A stretch of 64,000 nt of DNA from Pilimelia columellifera (lineage in GTDB: Bacteria > Actinomycetota > Actinomycetes > Mycobacteriales > Micromonosporaceae): contig NZ_BAAARY010000006.1 in the NCBI RefSeq assembly GCF_039532605.1, forward strand, positions 62,001 to 126,000. Reading direction: 5' to 3'. The position numbers and the translations under genes are program-made. The notes below the pieces were generated by a model, which saw only the letters and a program-made list of their open reading frames with translations, did not search any database and was not told the DNA's origin. Below are positions 23,841 through 31,694 of the stretch, piece after piece (positions within the stretch are counted from its first letter, which is position 1; every line of letters starts with the position of its first letter).

Positions 23841-24812
23841 TCAGCCCCGGCTGAGTCGTCCGTACTCGTTCGCGGCGTCGTGGACCTGCTGCGCGTATGA
23901 GGTCAGATTGTTGTACCGGAGAACCGCCTGCCACCACTGGTCGGCGTTGGACAGGTCCTGGCCGGCGCCGCACAGGTAACCCCCGGCCGCGAGGGCGGCG
24001 TCGTCCAGGTCGTTGGGGTCGCGCTTGGCGTCGCCGTCGGCGTCGACGCCGGAGACGCTCCACGTCGAAGGCAGGAACTGCATGGGTCCGACCGCCCGGT
24101 CCCAGGTGGTGTCGTTGTCGAGCGCGCCGCGGTCGGTGTCCCGGATGGCCTTGTTGTTGTTCGTGCCGTCCAGCGGGGGGCCGATGATCGGAGGCTGGAC
24201 GGCGCCGTCGATGTTCAGCCGGGCGCCGCCGAAACCGCCGTGCGACGACTCGACCTTGCCGATCGCGGCCAGGGTCGTCCAGCTGAGGCGACACCCGGGC
24301 TTGGTACGGGCCAGGACCAGCTCGGCGTAGGCGTAGGCCTCCAGCGCGGTGGTCGGGATCTGGAGCCGGGCGCCCAACGGCGTGGCCCAGTCACGCAGCG
24401 AGTCGGCGGGGCGCCCGCCGGCCGCGGGCGCGCCCGGCCCGGCGCCGGGTAGGTCTGGCAGCGTCGGTCCGGGAACGGCCGAGGCTGGCGCGGGACCGCC
24501 GGCGCCGGCGCCGGACCGCGACGGCTGCGGTCCGGCCGCGGACGGGATGATCACACCTCCGGCCAGCACCGCGACCGTGGTCAGCGCGATCATGACCAGG
24601 TAAGGGGAGGCATGCCGCACCCCAGGCCGCCGCAGCACGCCCAGGAGCCGCCGTTTCGGACGTTCCTGCCGGTGTCGGGAGGCGACCGGCGGGGCAAGCT
24701 GATCGGGTCGCGGCACCCCGGAGCGCAGCCGGACGACCGCAGGCAGGTCCGGGATCTGGGGATCGTCGGCGTCGCGGTTGTCGGCGTCCAGCGTCGCTCC
24801 CGTCCCAGGCAT
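23841..24812 (-). CDS. Membrane-anchored lytic transglycosylase-like protein
   Basis: A 323-residue protein. A cytosolic Arg-rich tail of about 75 residues precedes one membrane helix (YLVMIALTTVAVLAGGVIIP), then a Pro/Gly/Ala linker, then a transglycosylase domain (about 155-320) of the SLT_2/MltB type: TTLAAIGKVESSHGGFGG carries the catalytic Glu, AVGPMQFLPSTWSVSG the peptidoglycan-binding Gly-Pro-Met-Gln-Phe motif, and DLDDAALAAGGYLCGAG completes the fold. It probably cleaves peptidoglycan glycan strands during wall remodelling. The ATG at 24812 lies 6 nt after GATACT, a weak leaderless signature. The 228 nt upstream to the next gene hold divergent promoters and nothing else evident. Confidence 0.85.
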   Translation of the reverse strand: MPGTGATLDADNRDADDPQIPDLPAVVRLRSGVPRPDQLAPPVASRHRQERPKRRLLGVLRRPGVRHASPYLVMIALTTVAVLAGGVIIPSAAGPQPSRSGAGAGGPAPASAVPGPTLPDLPGAGPGAPAAGGRPADSLRDWATPLGARLQIPTTALEAYAYAELVLARTKPGCRLSWTTLAAIGKVESSHGGFGGARLNIDGAVQPPIIGPPLDGTNNNKAIRDTDRGALDNDTTWDRAVGPMQFLPSTWSVSGVDADGDAKRDPNDLDDAALAAGGYLCGAGQDLSNADQWWQAVLRYNNLTSYAQQVHDAANEYGRLSRG

Positions 24813-25040
24813 GTCACGAGTATCCCGCACCGGTCCCAGCGTCGCTGGCCCGGCCGGCGCCGCAACCGTCCCGCCGTCCGGTCGTTGTCCATCTCGGATT
24901 CGTCCCCGACACACAGCGCAAGCGAAACCCGCCGCCACCTCGTTGTCACGGCCCGCGACGGGCCGTTCAGATCTTGGATGCGGCGTCTTGCGAAGATGTG
25001 ATCTGCTGGGCCAGCGAAACGCAGGGCGGAGGTGTCTCCA

Positions 25041-27737
25041 TTGCCGATACGGTCGGTGCTGCCCACCGGGCTGGTCACGTTTCTCTTCACCGACATCGAG
25101 GGCTCGACGCGGCTGGCCCACCGTCTCGGCGACGCCTACCACGACCTGCTCGGCACCCATCGCACGCTGCTGCGCCGCACCCTTACCGATCACGGCGCCG
25201 AGTTGTTCACCGAGGGTGATTCGTTCTTCGTCGTTTTCGGCAGAGCTGACCATGCCATCGTGAGCACCCTGGCCGCTCAGCGGGCCCTGCTCACCCATCC
25301 GTGGCCCGGTGCTGGCCAGCCCCGGGTCCGGATGGGCCTGCACACCGGTTGGGCGCGGCCGCGTGGTGGCGAGTACGCCAGTCCCGAGGTGCACCGGGCG
25401 GCCAGGATCGCCGCTGCCGGCCACGGTGGACAGACGCTCTGCTCGGGCGAGACCATCCGACACGCTCACGGTATCCCCGCCGCCGCGCGGGTCACCGACC
25501 TCGGCCTGCACCAACTCCGCGGGTTTGACGGCCGGTCCCGGCTCTACCAGGTGGACGCCGAGGACCTACCGGGCCGCTTCCCGCGGCCGCGCACCTGCGG
25601 CGTCGTCCGGCACAACCTGCCGGCCGAGCTGAGTCCGCTGATCGGCCGCGAGCAGGACCGTAGGGAGCTGACCGGCGCCCTGGCGCAGCACCGGCTGGTG
25701 ACCCTGACCGGTCCGGCGGGGGTGGGGAAGTCCCGGCTCGCAGTCAGCGTCGGCGGGGGGCTGTCGGAACGCTTCGCCGACGGCGTGTGGCACGTCGACC
25801 TTGCCCAGGCGACGACCGCGGGAGCCATCGTCGCGTCGGTCGCCGCCGCGCTCGGGGTCCGGATCGACCCGCACCACGCCGACCGGGGCGGCCTGGGCTT
25901 CCTGGCCACCGGCGCGGAGCTGCTCCTGGTCCTGGACACCTGCGATGTCGCCCCGGCCGCCGCCCGGGCGGCGATCGCGGGGCTGCTCGCCTCCGGCGGG
26001 GGACTGCGGGTGCTGGCGGTCGGCCGGTCCCCGCTCGGGCTGCCCGGCGAGTGTGTCTGGCGGCTGGCCCCGTTGAGCCTGGTCCCCGCCCGGCACGGCG
26101 CCCGCGACGATGCCACCCGTTTGCTGCTGGCCCGCGCCGAAACCGCCCGGGGCGGCCGACCCGTCGACGGGTCCGAGCTGGCCGCGTTGGGCACGATCGC
26201 CGCACGGCTGGACGGGCTCCCGCAGGCGTTGGAGCTGGCCGGGTCGGCGCTGGGCGCGACGACAGCGCACGAGCTGGGCGACCGGCTCGACTCGCTGCTC
26301 GCGCCCAGCCCGCCGGACGACGTCGGTGGGGGTCGGCTGACCACCGCGGCCAGCGTCGCCTGGTCGTACCGGCGGCTGCCCGCGTCCCAGGCGCGGTTGT
26401 TGAGGTGGTTGGCGGTGTTCGCCGCGCCGGTGTCGTTGGACCGGGTGCGGTGGCTCGCCCAGGGCGAGCCGGGCGCCGCGCTGGCCGGTCTGGTGGACGC
26501 CTCGCTCGTCCAGTTGGAGCAGGGCGCGGACGGCGCCAGCTACCGCCTGCTGAGCCCGATCCGGGCGTACGCCGCGGCAGCGCTGGCCGCCAGCGGCGAG
26601 GAGGCCGCCGCCCGGGACCGGCACGCCGCCTGGATCTGCGGGGAGCTGGAACGGATGGCGCACGGGACATCGAGCCGATCGCCAGCGGTGCCGTTGCAGT
26701 CGTTCGATCCACTGGTCCCGGACGCCCGCGCCGCGCTGCGCTGGTGCGCGGTCCGGGCCCGCTGGCGCGGCCTGCGGATCGTCCGGGCCCTAGGGGTCTG
26801 GTCGCTGGAACGCGGCGACGCGGCCGAAGCCCGGCGGTGGCTCTGCGAGCTCTATGACGGGCTCGGCGGCGTGCACCGGCTGGCCGACGGGGCGTCCCGG
26901 ACCGAACTCGCCGCGCTCTCGCCCGCTTTCATGCTGCACAGTCAGCTCGCGGCGGTCGGCGGCGCGCAGATCGCGCGCGCGGTGTTCGCCGGTCGGGCCG
27001 TCCTCGCCGGCGCCGCCAGCGGCGACCCGACGTTGTCGGCCCGGGTCCGGCTGTGGGCGCCAGCCGCGGCCGAGCACCTCGACGAGGCGGCCTGCCAGGT
27101 GCTGCTCGACCGCGCCGACAGTCAGGACCGGCCCCTGCCGGTGGAGTTGCTGCCGGTGGCCAGCCGGCTCGCCGAGCGTCGATGGCGGCGCGGCGACCTC
27201 GACGCGGCGGCCGCGCTGATGGCGGCCGCGCGACCGGCCGAGGCCGCACAGCCGTTGACCCGCGGGCGCCGCGACGTGGACATGCTGCTAGGCGTGGTGG
27301 CGCTCGGGCGCGGGGACCTCGTCGCGGCGCACGACCACCTCAAGGCGGCGCTGCGCTCGCGGGTGGCGTTCGGGTTCCGCCGGGCCGCCTGCGAGACGAT
27401 CGCCGCGGTCGCGGTCCGGTGCGCCCTAGGCGGGGAGCCGCTGCGCGCCGCCCGCCTCCTCGGCGCGGCGGCAGCGGGCCTTGCCGACCTGGGCGGCGTT
27501 CCCGGCCCGTTCGCCGGCTTCGTGGCGTGCCAGCAGGCGGCCGCTCGGGCGGTGGCCCCGGACGACTTCGACGCCGCGTTTGCCCAGGGCTCGACCTGGA
27601 GTCTCATGGAGGCAGCTGATGTGGCGTTGGCGGTGGAGCATCCCGATCTTGCGTTGGGTTACGCGCGCTTCGTTGAGATGACGTTGCCGGGGCCACAGGG
27701 GCAGCGGGCCGACCCGTCCGGGGCGTCGGTGGCCTGA
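25041..27737 (+). CDS. Class III nucleotide cyclase fused to STAND/NB-ARC-type ATPase and helical repeat region
   Basis: An 898-residue multidomain regulator. Residues about 10-175 are a class III adenylate/guanylate cyclase domain with metal Asp18 in FLFTDIEGSTRL and Asp60 in FTEGDSFFVVF. A STAND ATPase follows: Walker A LTGPAGVGKSRLAVSV near residue 223, LLLVLDTCDVAP as Walker B, VLAVGRSPLGLPGE as sensor, LARRLDGLPQALELAGSAL-like winged region. From about residue 470 to the end are TPR-like helices. No DNA-binding domain is present, unlike LuxR/AfsR-type relatives. The start is TTG at 25041 because GGAGG lies 8 nt upstream; GTG at 25032 is an alternative. The architecture suggests ligand-gated cyclic-nucleotide signalling. 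The next gene starts 41 nt downstream. Confidence 0.85.
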   Translation: MPIRSVLPTGLVTFLFTDIEGSTRLAHRLGDAYHDLLGTHRTLLRRTLTDHGAELFTEGDSFFVVFGRADHAIVSTLAAQRALLTHPWPGAGQPRVRMGLHTGWARPRGGEYASPEVHRAARIAAAGHGGQTLCSGETIRHAHGIPAAARVTDLGLHQLRGFDGRSRLYQVDAEDLPGRFPRPRTCGVVRHNLPAELSPLIGREQDRRELTGALAQHRLVTLTGPAGVGKSRLAVSVGGGLSERFADGVWHVDLAQATTAGAIVASVAAALGVRIDPHHADRGGLGFLATGAELLLVLDTCDVAPAAARAAIAGLLASGGGLRVLAVGRSPLGLPGECVWRLAPLSLVPARHGARDDATRLLLARAETARGGRPVDGSELAALGTIAARLDGLPQALELAGSALGATTAHELGDRLDSLLAPSPPDDVGGGRLTTAASVAWSYRRLPASQARLLRWLAVFAAPVSLDRVRWLAQGEPGAALAGLVDASLVQLEQGADGASYRLLSPIRAYAAAALAASGEEAAARDRHAAWICGELERMAHGTSSRSPAVPLQSFDPLVPDARAALRWCAVRARWRGLRIVRALGVWSLERGDAAEARRWLCELYDGLGGVHRLADGASRTELAALSPAFMLHSQLAAVGGAQIARAVFAGRAVLAGAASGDPTLSARVRLWAPAAAEHLDEAACQVLLDRADSQDRPLPVELLPVASRLAERRWRRGDLDAAAALMAAARPAEAAQPLTRGRRDVDMLLGVVALGRGDLVAAHDHLKAALRSRVAFGFRRAACETIAAVAVRCALGGEPLRAARLLGAAAAGLADLGGVPGPFAGFVACQQAAARAVAPDDFDAAFAQGSTWSLMEAADVALAVEHPDLALGYARFVEMTLPGPQGQRADPSGASVA

Positions 27738-27778
27738 GCCCGCCGTGTCCCGGCGCCGCCTGCCGCGTTAGTCCGGGC

Positions 27779-29503
27779 GTGCGGGTCGACGTTGATCAGG
27801 TGACTTACCAGCGGTTTCTCGCGGACGCGGGGGCCTTCTGGCGGTCCGAGACGCGCCCGACGGACCCCGGAGCGTGCGTCCTGGCCGACGCCCGTCACCA
27901 TGACCTGAGGGTGCTGCTGCGCACCCTGACCGTCGCGAACGCCCTGCGGCGACTGACGCCGGCCCGGCTGGTGGTGCTGGCGAATCCGGCGCCGTGCTGG
28001 CCGCTGGCGTGGGGCGTGCCGTACGACCTCGACGCTGTCATGGAGCTGGCCGCCGCGTTCGCCGCCGACGAAGTCATCGATGTGGACGCCTTCGCCGAGC
28101 GTCGCCTCGCCGAGCTGGCCACGGCCCGCGCCACGCCGACCGTCGACGAGCTGGCCCCGGACGTTGACGCCGCCTACCGTCGGATCACCGGCGCGCCGAG
28201 CGTGACCGAGGCGGCCCGCCGGAACCAGGACTACCGACGACTGCATGCCCGCATCCGGGTCCTGTCCAGGTTCTACGCCGAGCTGATCGCCGAACGGGCG
28301 CCGGTCGCGCTGGTCACCAGCGAGGTCGACTACGACGAGTGGGGCGCCGCGGTGCTGGAGGCCCGCCGGGCGGGGGTGCCGGTCATTCAGCCGCTGGCCG
28401 GCGGGGCGCTCCGCGCCTACGCGCTCTTCCCCGAGCAGGACCACGGCGCGCCGACGTTCGGCGCGGCGCTCACCCCGCTGATCGGGGAGTTCTTCGGCGC
28501 CCAGGTGTGGCCGCGCCGGGAGCATTGGCGGCGGGGCGTCCGTCGGGTGCTGGCCCGGGACCGGGCGGGCCGTGGCCGTCCGACGGACGCCCGCACCGGC
28601 CCGAACGCCGCCGTCGAGATCGAGAACCCCACCCAACGCCGCCAGGTCCGGCAGCATGTGGCCCGCCGGCTCGGCTTCGACCCGAACCGACCGGTCGCGG
28701 TGGTGTTCCGGCACCGTGCGCAGGACCCGGTCGACGCCCGCGCGGCGGCGTTCCCCGACGGTGACGCGTGGCTGGACGCGACGGTCGCCGTCGCCCGCTC
28801 CGCCCGAGAGATCAACTGGCTGTTCCTGGACGCCCCTGACCCGGCGCCCCCGGCGGCCCCGCCGACCACCGCCCGGCCTGAGGACCGGTTCGCGGCAACG
28901 GCCCGCGAGTGCGCCGGCCACACCCACCTGGCGTTCCGGCCCGCCGCGGCGTTCAGCCGCAACGCCCTGCTCAGTCTGGCCGATCTGGGCGTCACCCTCC
29001 ACGACCCGGTCGCGGTGGAGTTCGTCGCCTACGGGCTGCCGGTGGTCCAGGCCGGATGGTCGCCGTGGAGCGACTGCGGCCTCGGGCCGGTCGTCACCGA
29101 CCCGGATCAGCACCGGCGCGCGCTGGTCGCGGCCGTCGCGGAGCTGGCGGCGGACCGTCCGCCCATGACGGGCGAGCAGATCGAGCGGGCCCGGCTGTGG
29201 CTGTGGCTGGACCGCGCCGGCGCGGACGTCGCCGGGCCGCTGGTCCCGACCTGGGCGGCGTGGCCGGCCGAGCATCTGCTGCGTCCGCTGGGCGCCTACC
29301 TGCGTCACGTCGACCCGGACGGCGACCCGGTCTTCGCCGCCGTGGAACGCCTCTGGCGGACCCGGGCGCCGCTGCTGACCAGGGCTGATGTCGCCGTCGA
29401 GGTTGACCGCTCCCCGCGTTCCGACGCCGCGCCGACGGTCGTCGGCGTCGGCATGGTGCCGCAGACCCGATCCAGCCGCGCCGCCGCGGCGGCGCACGAG
29501 TGA
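27779..29503 (+). CDS. Unknown protein with glycosyltransferase-B-like C-terminal half
   Basis: A 574-residue cytosolic protein with no signal peptide or membrane helix. The N-terminal half (VLANPAPCWPLAWGVPYDL, RIRVLSRFYAELIAERAP, VALVTSEVDYDEWGAAVLEA) looks like the first Rossmann domain of capsule or surface-polysaccharide transferases, which retrieve a carrier in response to a site such as GVPVIQPLAGGALRAYALFP. The C-terminal half has VAVVFRHRAQDP, INWLFLDAP, THLAFRPAAAFSRNAL and VEFVAYGLPVVQAGWSPWSD, the last resembling the donor-site Glu/Gly-Pro-Val-Val motif of GT-B enzymes. I infer a glycan or glycerophosphate transferase role; the family is not identified. It is probably co-transcribed with the cyclase gene and overlaps the next gene by 4 nt. 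Confidence 0.55.
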   Translation: MRVDVDQVTYQRFLADAGAFWRSETRPTDPGACVLADARHHDLRVLLRTLTVANALRRLTPARLVVLANPAPCWPLAWGVPYDLDAVMELAAAFAADEVIDVDAFAERRLAELATARATPTVDELAPDVDAAYRRITGAPSVTEAARRNQDYRRLHARIRVLSRFYAELIAERAPVALVTSEVDYDEWGAAVLEARRAGVPVIQPLAGGALRAYALFPEQDHGAPTFGAALTPLIGEFFGAQVWPRREHWRRGVRRVLARDRAGRGRPTDARTGPNAAVEIENPTQRRQVRQHVARRLGFDPNRPVAVVFRHRAQDPVDARAAAFPDGDAWLDATVAVARSAREINWLFLDAPDPAPPAAPPTTARPEDRFAATARECAGHTHLAFRPAAAFSRNALLSLADLGVTLHDPVAVEFVAYGLPVVQAGWSPWSDCGLGPVVTDPDQHRRALVAAVAELAADRPPMTGEQIERARLWLWLDRAGADVAGPLVPTWAAWPAEHLLRPLGAYLRHVDPDGDPVFAAVERLWRTRAPLLTRADVAVEVDRSPRSDAAPTVVGVGMVPQTRSSRAAAAAHE

Positions 29504-30621
29504 GAACCCCGGGCGGGAGCGGTGTGGTGAGCCACGACTACCCGGCGCTGACCGCCGGCGCCTGGTTCGGCGAGGACGACGCGCTGGCGCCGATGGGCGT
29601 GCCCGGATGCGTCGTCAGCGGACTGGCGCCCCAGGTGCGGCTGGTCGACCAGCTGACCCGCGGCCGTCGGTCGGTTGGCCGGTGCGCGGCCGCGGCCAGC
29701 CTGGTCGGCGTCCGGGTGCACGCCTACGGGGCCCCGGTGCACGTCACCGTCGATCTGCGGCTGGAGATCAGCGCCGAACACCGACGTCGCGGGTCATCCC
29801 TCGCCCGTCCTCGGTTGCTGCTGGTCCTCAGCCAGGGGACGCCCCGGCAGGCGGTGTTGTTGGCGGCCGACCGTCCCGACGGCGGCGGGGACGGCGTCCG
29901 GGCCAGGGTCTCGTTCACCGTGCCCGCCCGGGACCTGCCTGACGGCGGCCTGCTGCTCATCGAGATCCTGGACGGCGCCGCCCGGCTGCCGAGGGCGGAC
30001 GCCGCCGGGTTCGCACCGGCCGGACCGGTGGGGGTCCGCGTCGATCGCATCGACTTCGCGGCGATGCCGGTGGCCGCCCCCACGCTCAGCGGGGCGGTCG
30101 ACCGGCGCACCGCCGAGTGGTCGGGGCTGGTCAGCTCGGGCGGCCTGCTCCTGACCGCGGGCGCCTCCGGCGACCATCCAGGGATGGCGCACAGCCCCAG
30201 TCTGGTGGTGAACGAGGCCGACGGCGCCCTACCCGTGATCCGGGTGCGCTGTGGCGAGCCGCTGCGTTGGTCCGGTCCATCAGCTGGCGCGGCGGCCTCG
30301 TCCAGTGGCGGCGGTCCTTCGTCAGGCCCGGAGCGTCGGGGCGGCCCTGGCACACGGTTCGCGGCGGCGCTGGGACCGGCGCTGCGGCGGGCGCTGCCGC
30401 CCCGGGTCCGGCCGCTCTCCGCCGACGAGGTGGAGTTCCGCGCGGCGTCGGTTCTGGACGGGCGGTCCGTCCCACTCGCCGTCTCCGGGCAGGGCGCCAC
30501 CGCCTCGCTGGCGTTCCCGGCCAGCCAACGCGGACCGGTGCTGGTGGTGGCGTCACCCAGGGACGTTCCGGGGGCGCCGCGCCGCGCGGTGTGCGAACTC
30601 GTGGACGCCAGCCACGGCTGA
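29500..30621 (+). CDS. Hypothetical protein coupled to the GT-B-like gene
   Basis: A 373-residue protein that I do not recognise. It starts with GTG overlapping the preceding stop by 4 nt, so it is translated with the GT-B-like protein. It has no signal peptide or membrane helix. The composition suggests beta-sheet: alternating hydrophobic stretches such as VGVRVHAYGAPVHVTVDLRL, RPRLLLVLSQG, VRARVSFTVPARDLPDGGLL and VGVRVDRIDFAAMP, reminiscent of lectin- or jelly-roll-type folds. A Ser/Gly/Pro linker near residues 265-290 leads to a shorter C-terminal part (VSGQGATASLAFPASQRGPV). A carbohydrate-recognition partner of its neighbour is only a guess. Confidence 0.6.
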   Translation: MRTPGGSGVVSHDYPALTAGAWFGEDDALAPMGVPGCVVSGLAPQVRLVDQLTRGRRSVGRCAAAASLVGVRVHAYGAPVHVTVDLRLEISAEHRRRGSSLARPRLLLVLSQGTPRQAVLLAADRPDGGGDGVRARVSFTVPARDLPDGGLLLIEILDGAARLPRADAAGFAPAGPVGVRVDRIDFAAMPVAAPTLSGAVDRRTAEWSGLVSSGGLLLTAGASGDHPGMAHSPSLVVNEADGALPVIRVRCGEPLRWSGPSAGAAASSSGGGPSSGPERRGGPGTRFAAALGPALRRALPPRVRPLSADEVEFRAASVLDGRSVPLAVSGQGATASLAFPASQRGPVLVVASPRDVPGAPRRAVCELVDASHG

Positions 30622-30662
30622 CGCCCCGCCCGGCTGTCGCGCCCCGCTCCGCCGTCGCGGCG

Positions 30663-31694
30663 CTAGTTGATTGTCCAGGTGTCGCCGCTGCGCAGCAGCG
30701 CCGCCAACTCGTCCTCCGGGGTCGCGTTCCGGCCGGTGACCGCATGGTCGATCTGCTCGGTGACGAGCCGGTCGTAGGTGGGCCGGGCCGCGGACCGGAA
30801 CACGCCGATCGGGGTGTTCCGCAGGTCCGGCTGCGGGAGCCGGGACAGCGCGAACGCGTACGACGGGTCGGCGATCGTGACATCGTGGGTGACGATGTCG
30901 GTGGCGGCGACGGCCTCGGTCGGCCGTACCTCCAACCCGAAACCGCCGGCGGTGCGGGCCACACACCACTGACCCTCGTGGCCGAAGGTGAGCGGCTGTC
31001 CGTGCTCCAGCCGGATGAGGTAGTCATCCCGGGTGTCGGCGTCCTTGAGCTGGTCGAAGGCGCCGTCGTTGAAGATGTTGCAGTTCTGGTAGATCTCCAC
31101 CAGCGCCGAGCCCTCGTGCTCGGCGGCGGCCCGCAGCACCGACTGGAGGTGCTTGCGGTCGGAGTCGATGGTCCGGGCGACGAAGGACGCCTCGGCGCCC
31201 AGGGCCAGGGACACCGGGTTGAACGGGGAGTCCGTCGAGCCCGACGGCGTCGACTTGGTGATCTTGCCCAGTTCGGAGGTGGGCGAGTACTGGCCCTTGG
31301 TGAGTCCGTAGATCCGGTTGTTGAACAGCAGGATCTTGAGGTTGACGTTGCGGCGCAGCGCGTGGATGAGGTGGTTGCCGCCGATGGACAGCGCGTCGCC
31401 GTCGCCGGTGACCACCCACACTGCCAGGTCCGGACGCGACACCGACAGCCCGGTGGCGATCGCCGGGGCCCGTCCGTGGATCGAGTGCATCCCGTAGGTG
31501 TTCATGTAGTACGGGAACCGGGACGAGCAGCCGATGCCGGAGACGAAGACGATCCGCTCCCGCGGAATGCCCAGCTCGGGCATGAAGCCCTGGAGCGCGG
31601 CGAGGATGGCGTAGTCCCCGCAGCCGGGGCACCAGCGCACCTCCTGGTCGGACTTGAAGTCCTTCTGCGTCAGCTTGACCGGAATCTCAGCCAT
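30663..31694 (-). CDS. korB: 2-oxoacid:ferredoxin oxidoreductase subunit beta
   Basis: A 343-residue thiamine-diphosphate subunit. VRWCPGCGDYAILAALQ near the N-terminus supplies Fe-S cluster ligands, SSRFPYYMNTYGMHSIHGRA is a conserved block, and WVVTGDGDALSIGGNHLIHALRRNV is the TPP/Mg-binding GDG...N motif. With the alpha subunit it oxidatively decarboxylates 2-oxoglutarate (or pyruvate) to the acyl-CoA, reducing ferredoxin. GAGGAGGTGG precedes the ATG and overlaps the alpha gene by 8 nt. In mycobacteria KorAB supports a CoA-dependent, oxygen-tolerant TCA variant. No ferredoxin gene is adjacent. Confidence 0.93.
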   Translation of the reverse strand: MAEIPVKLTQKDFKSDQEVRWCPGCGDYAILAALQGFMPELGIPRERIVFVSGIGCSSRFPYYMNTYGMHSIHGRAPAIATGLSVSRPDLAVWVVTGDGDALSIGGNHLIHALRRNVNLKILLFNNRIYGLTKGQYSPTSELGKITKSTPSGSTDSPFNPVSLALGAEASFVARTIDSDRKHLQSVLRAAAEHEGSALVEIYQNCNIFNDGAFDQLKDADTRDDYLIRLEHGQPLTFGHEGQWCVARTAGGFGLEVRPTEAVAATDIVTHDVTIADPSYAFALSRLPQPDLRNTPIGVFRSAARPTYDRLVTEQIDHAVTGRNATPEDELAALLRSGDTWTIN

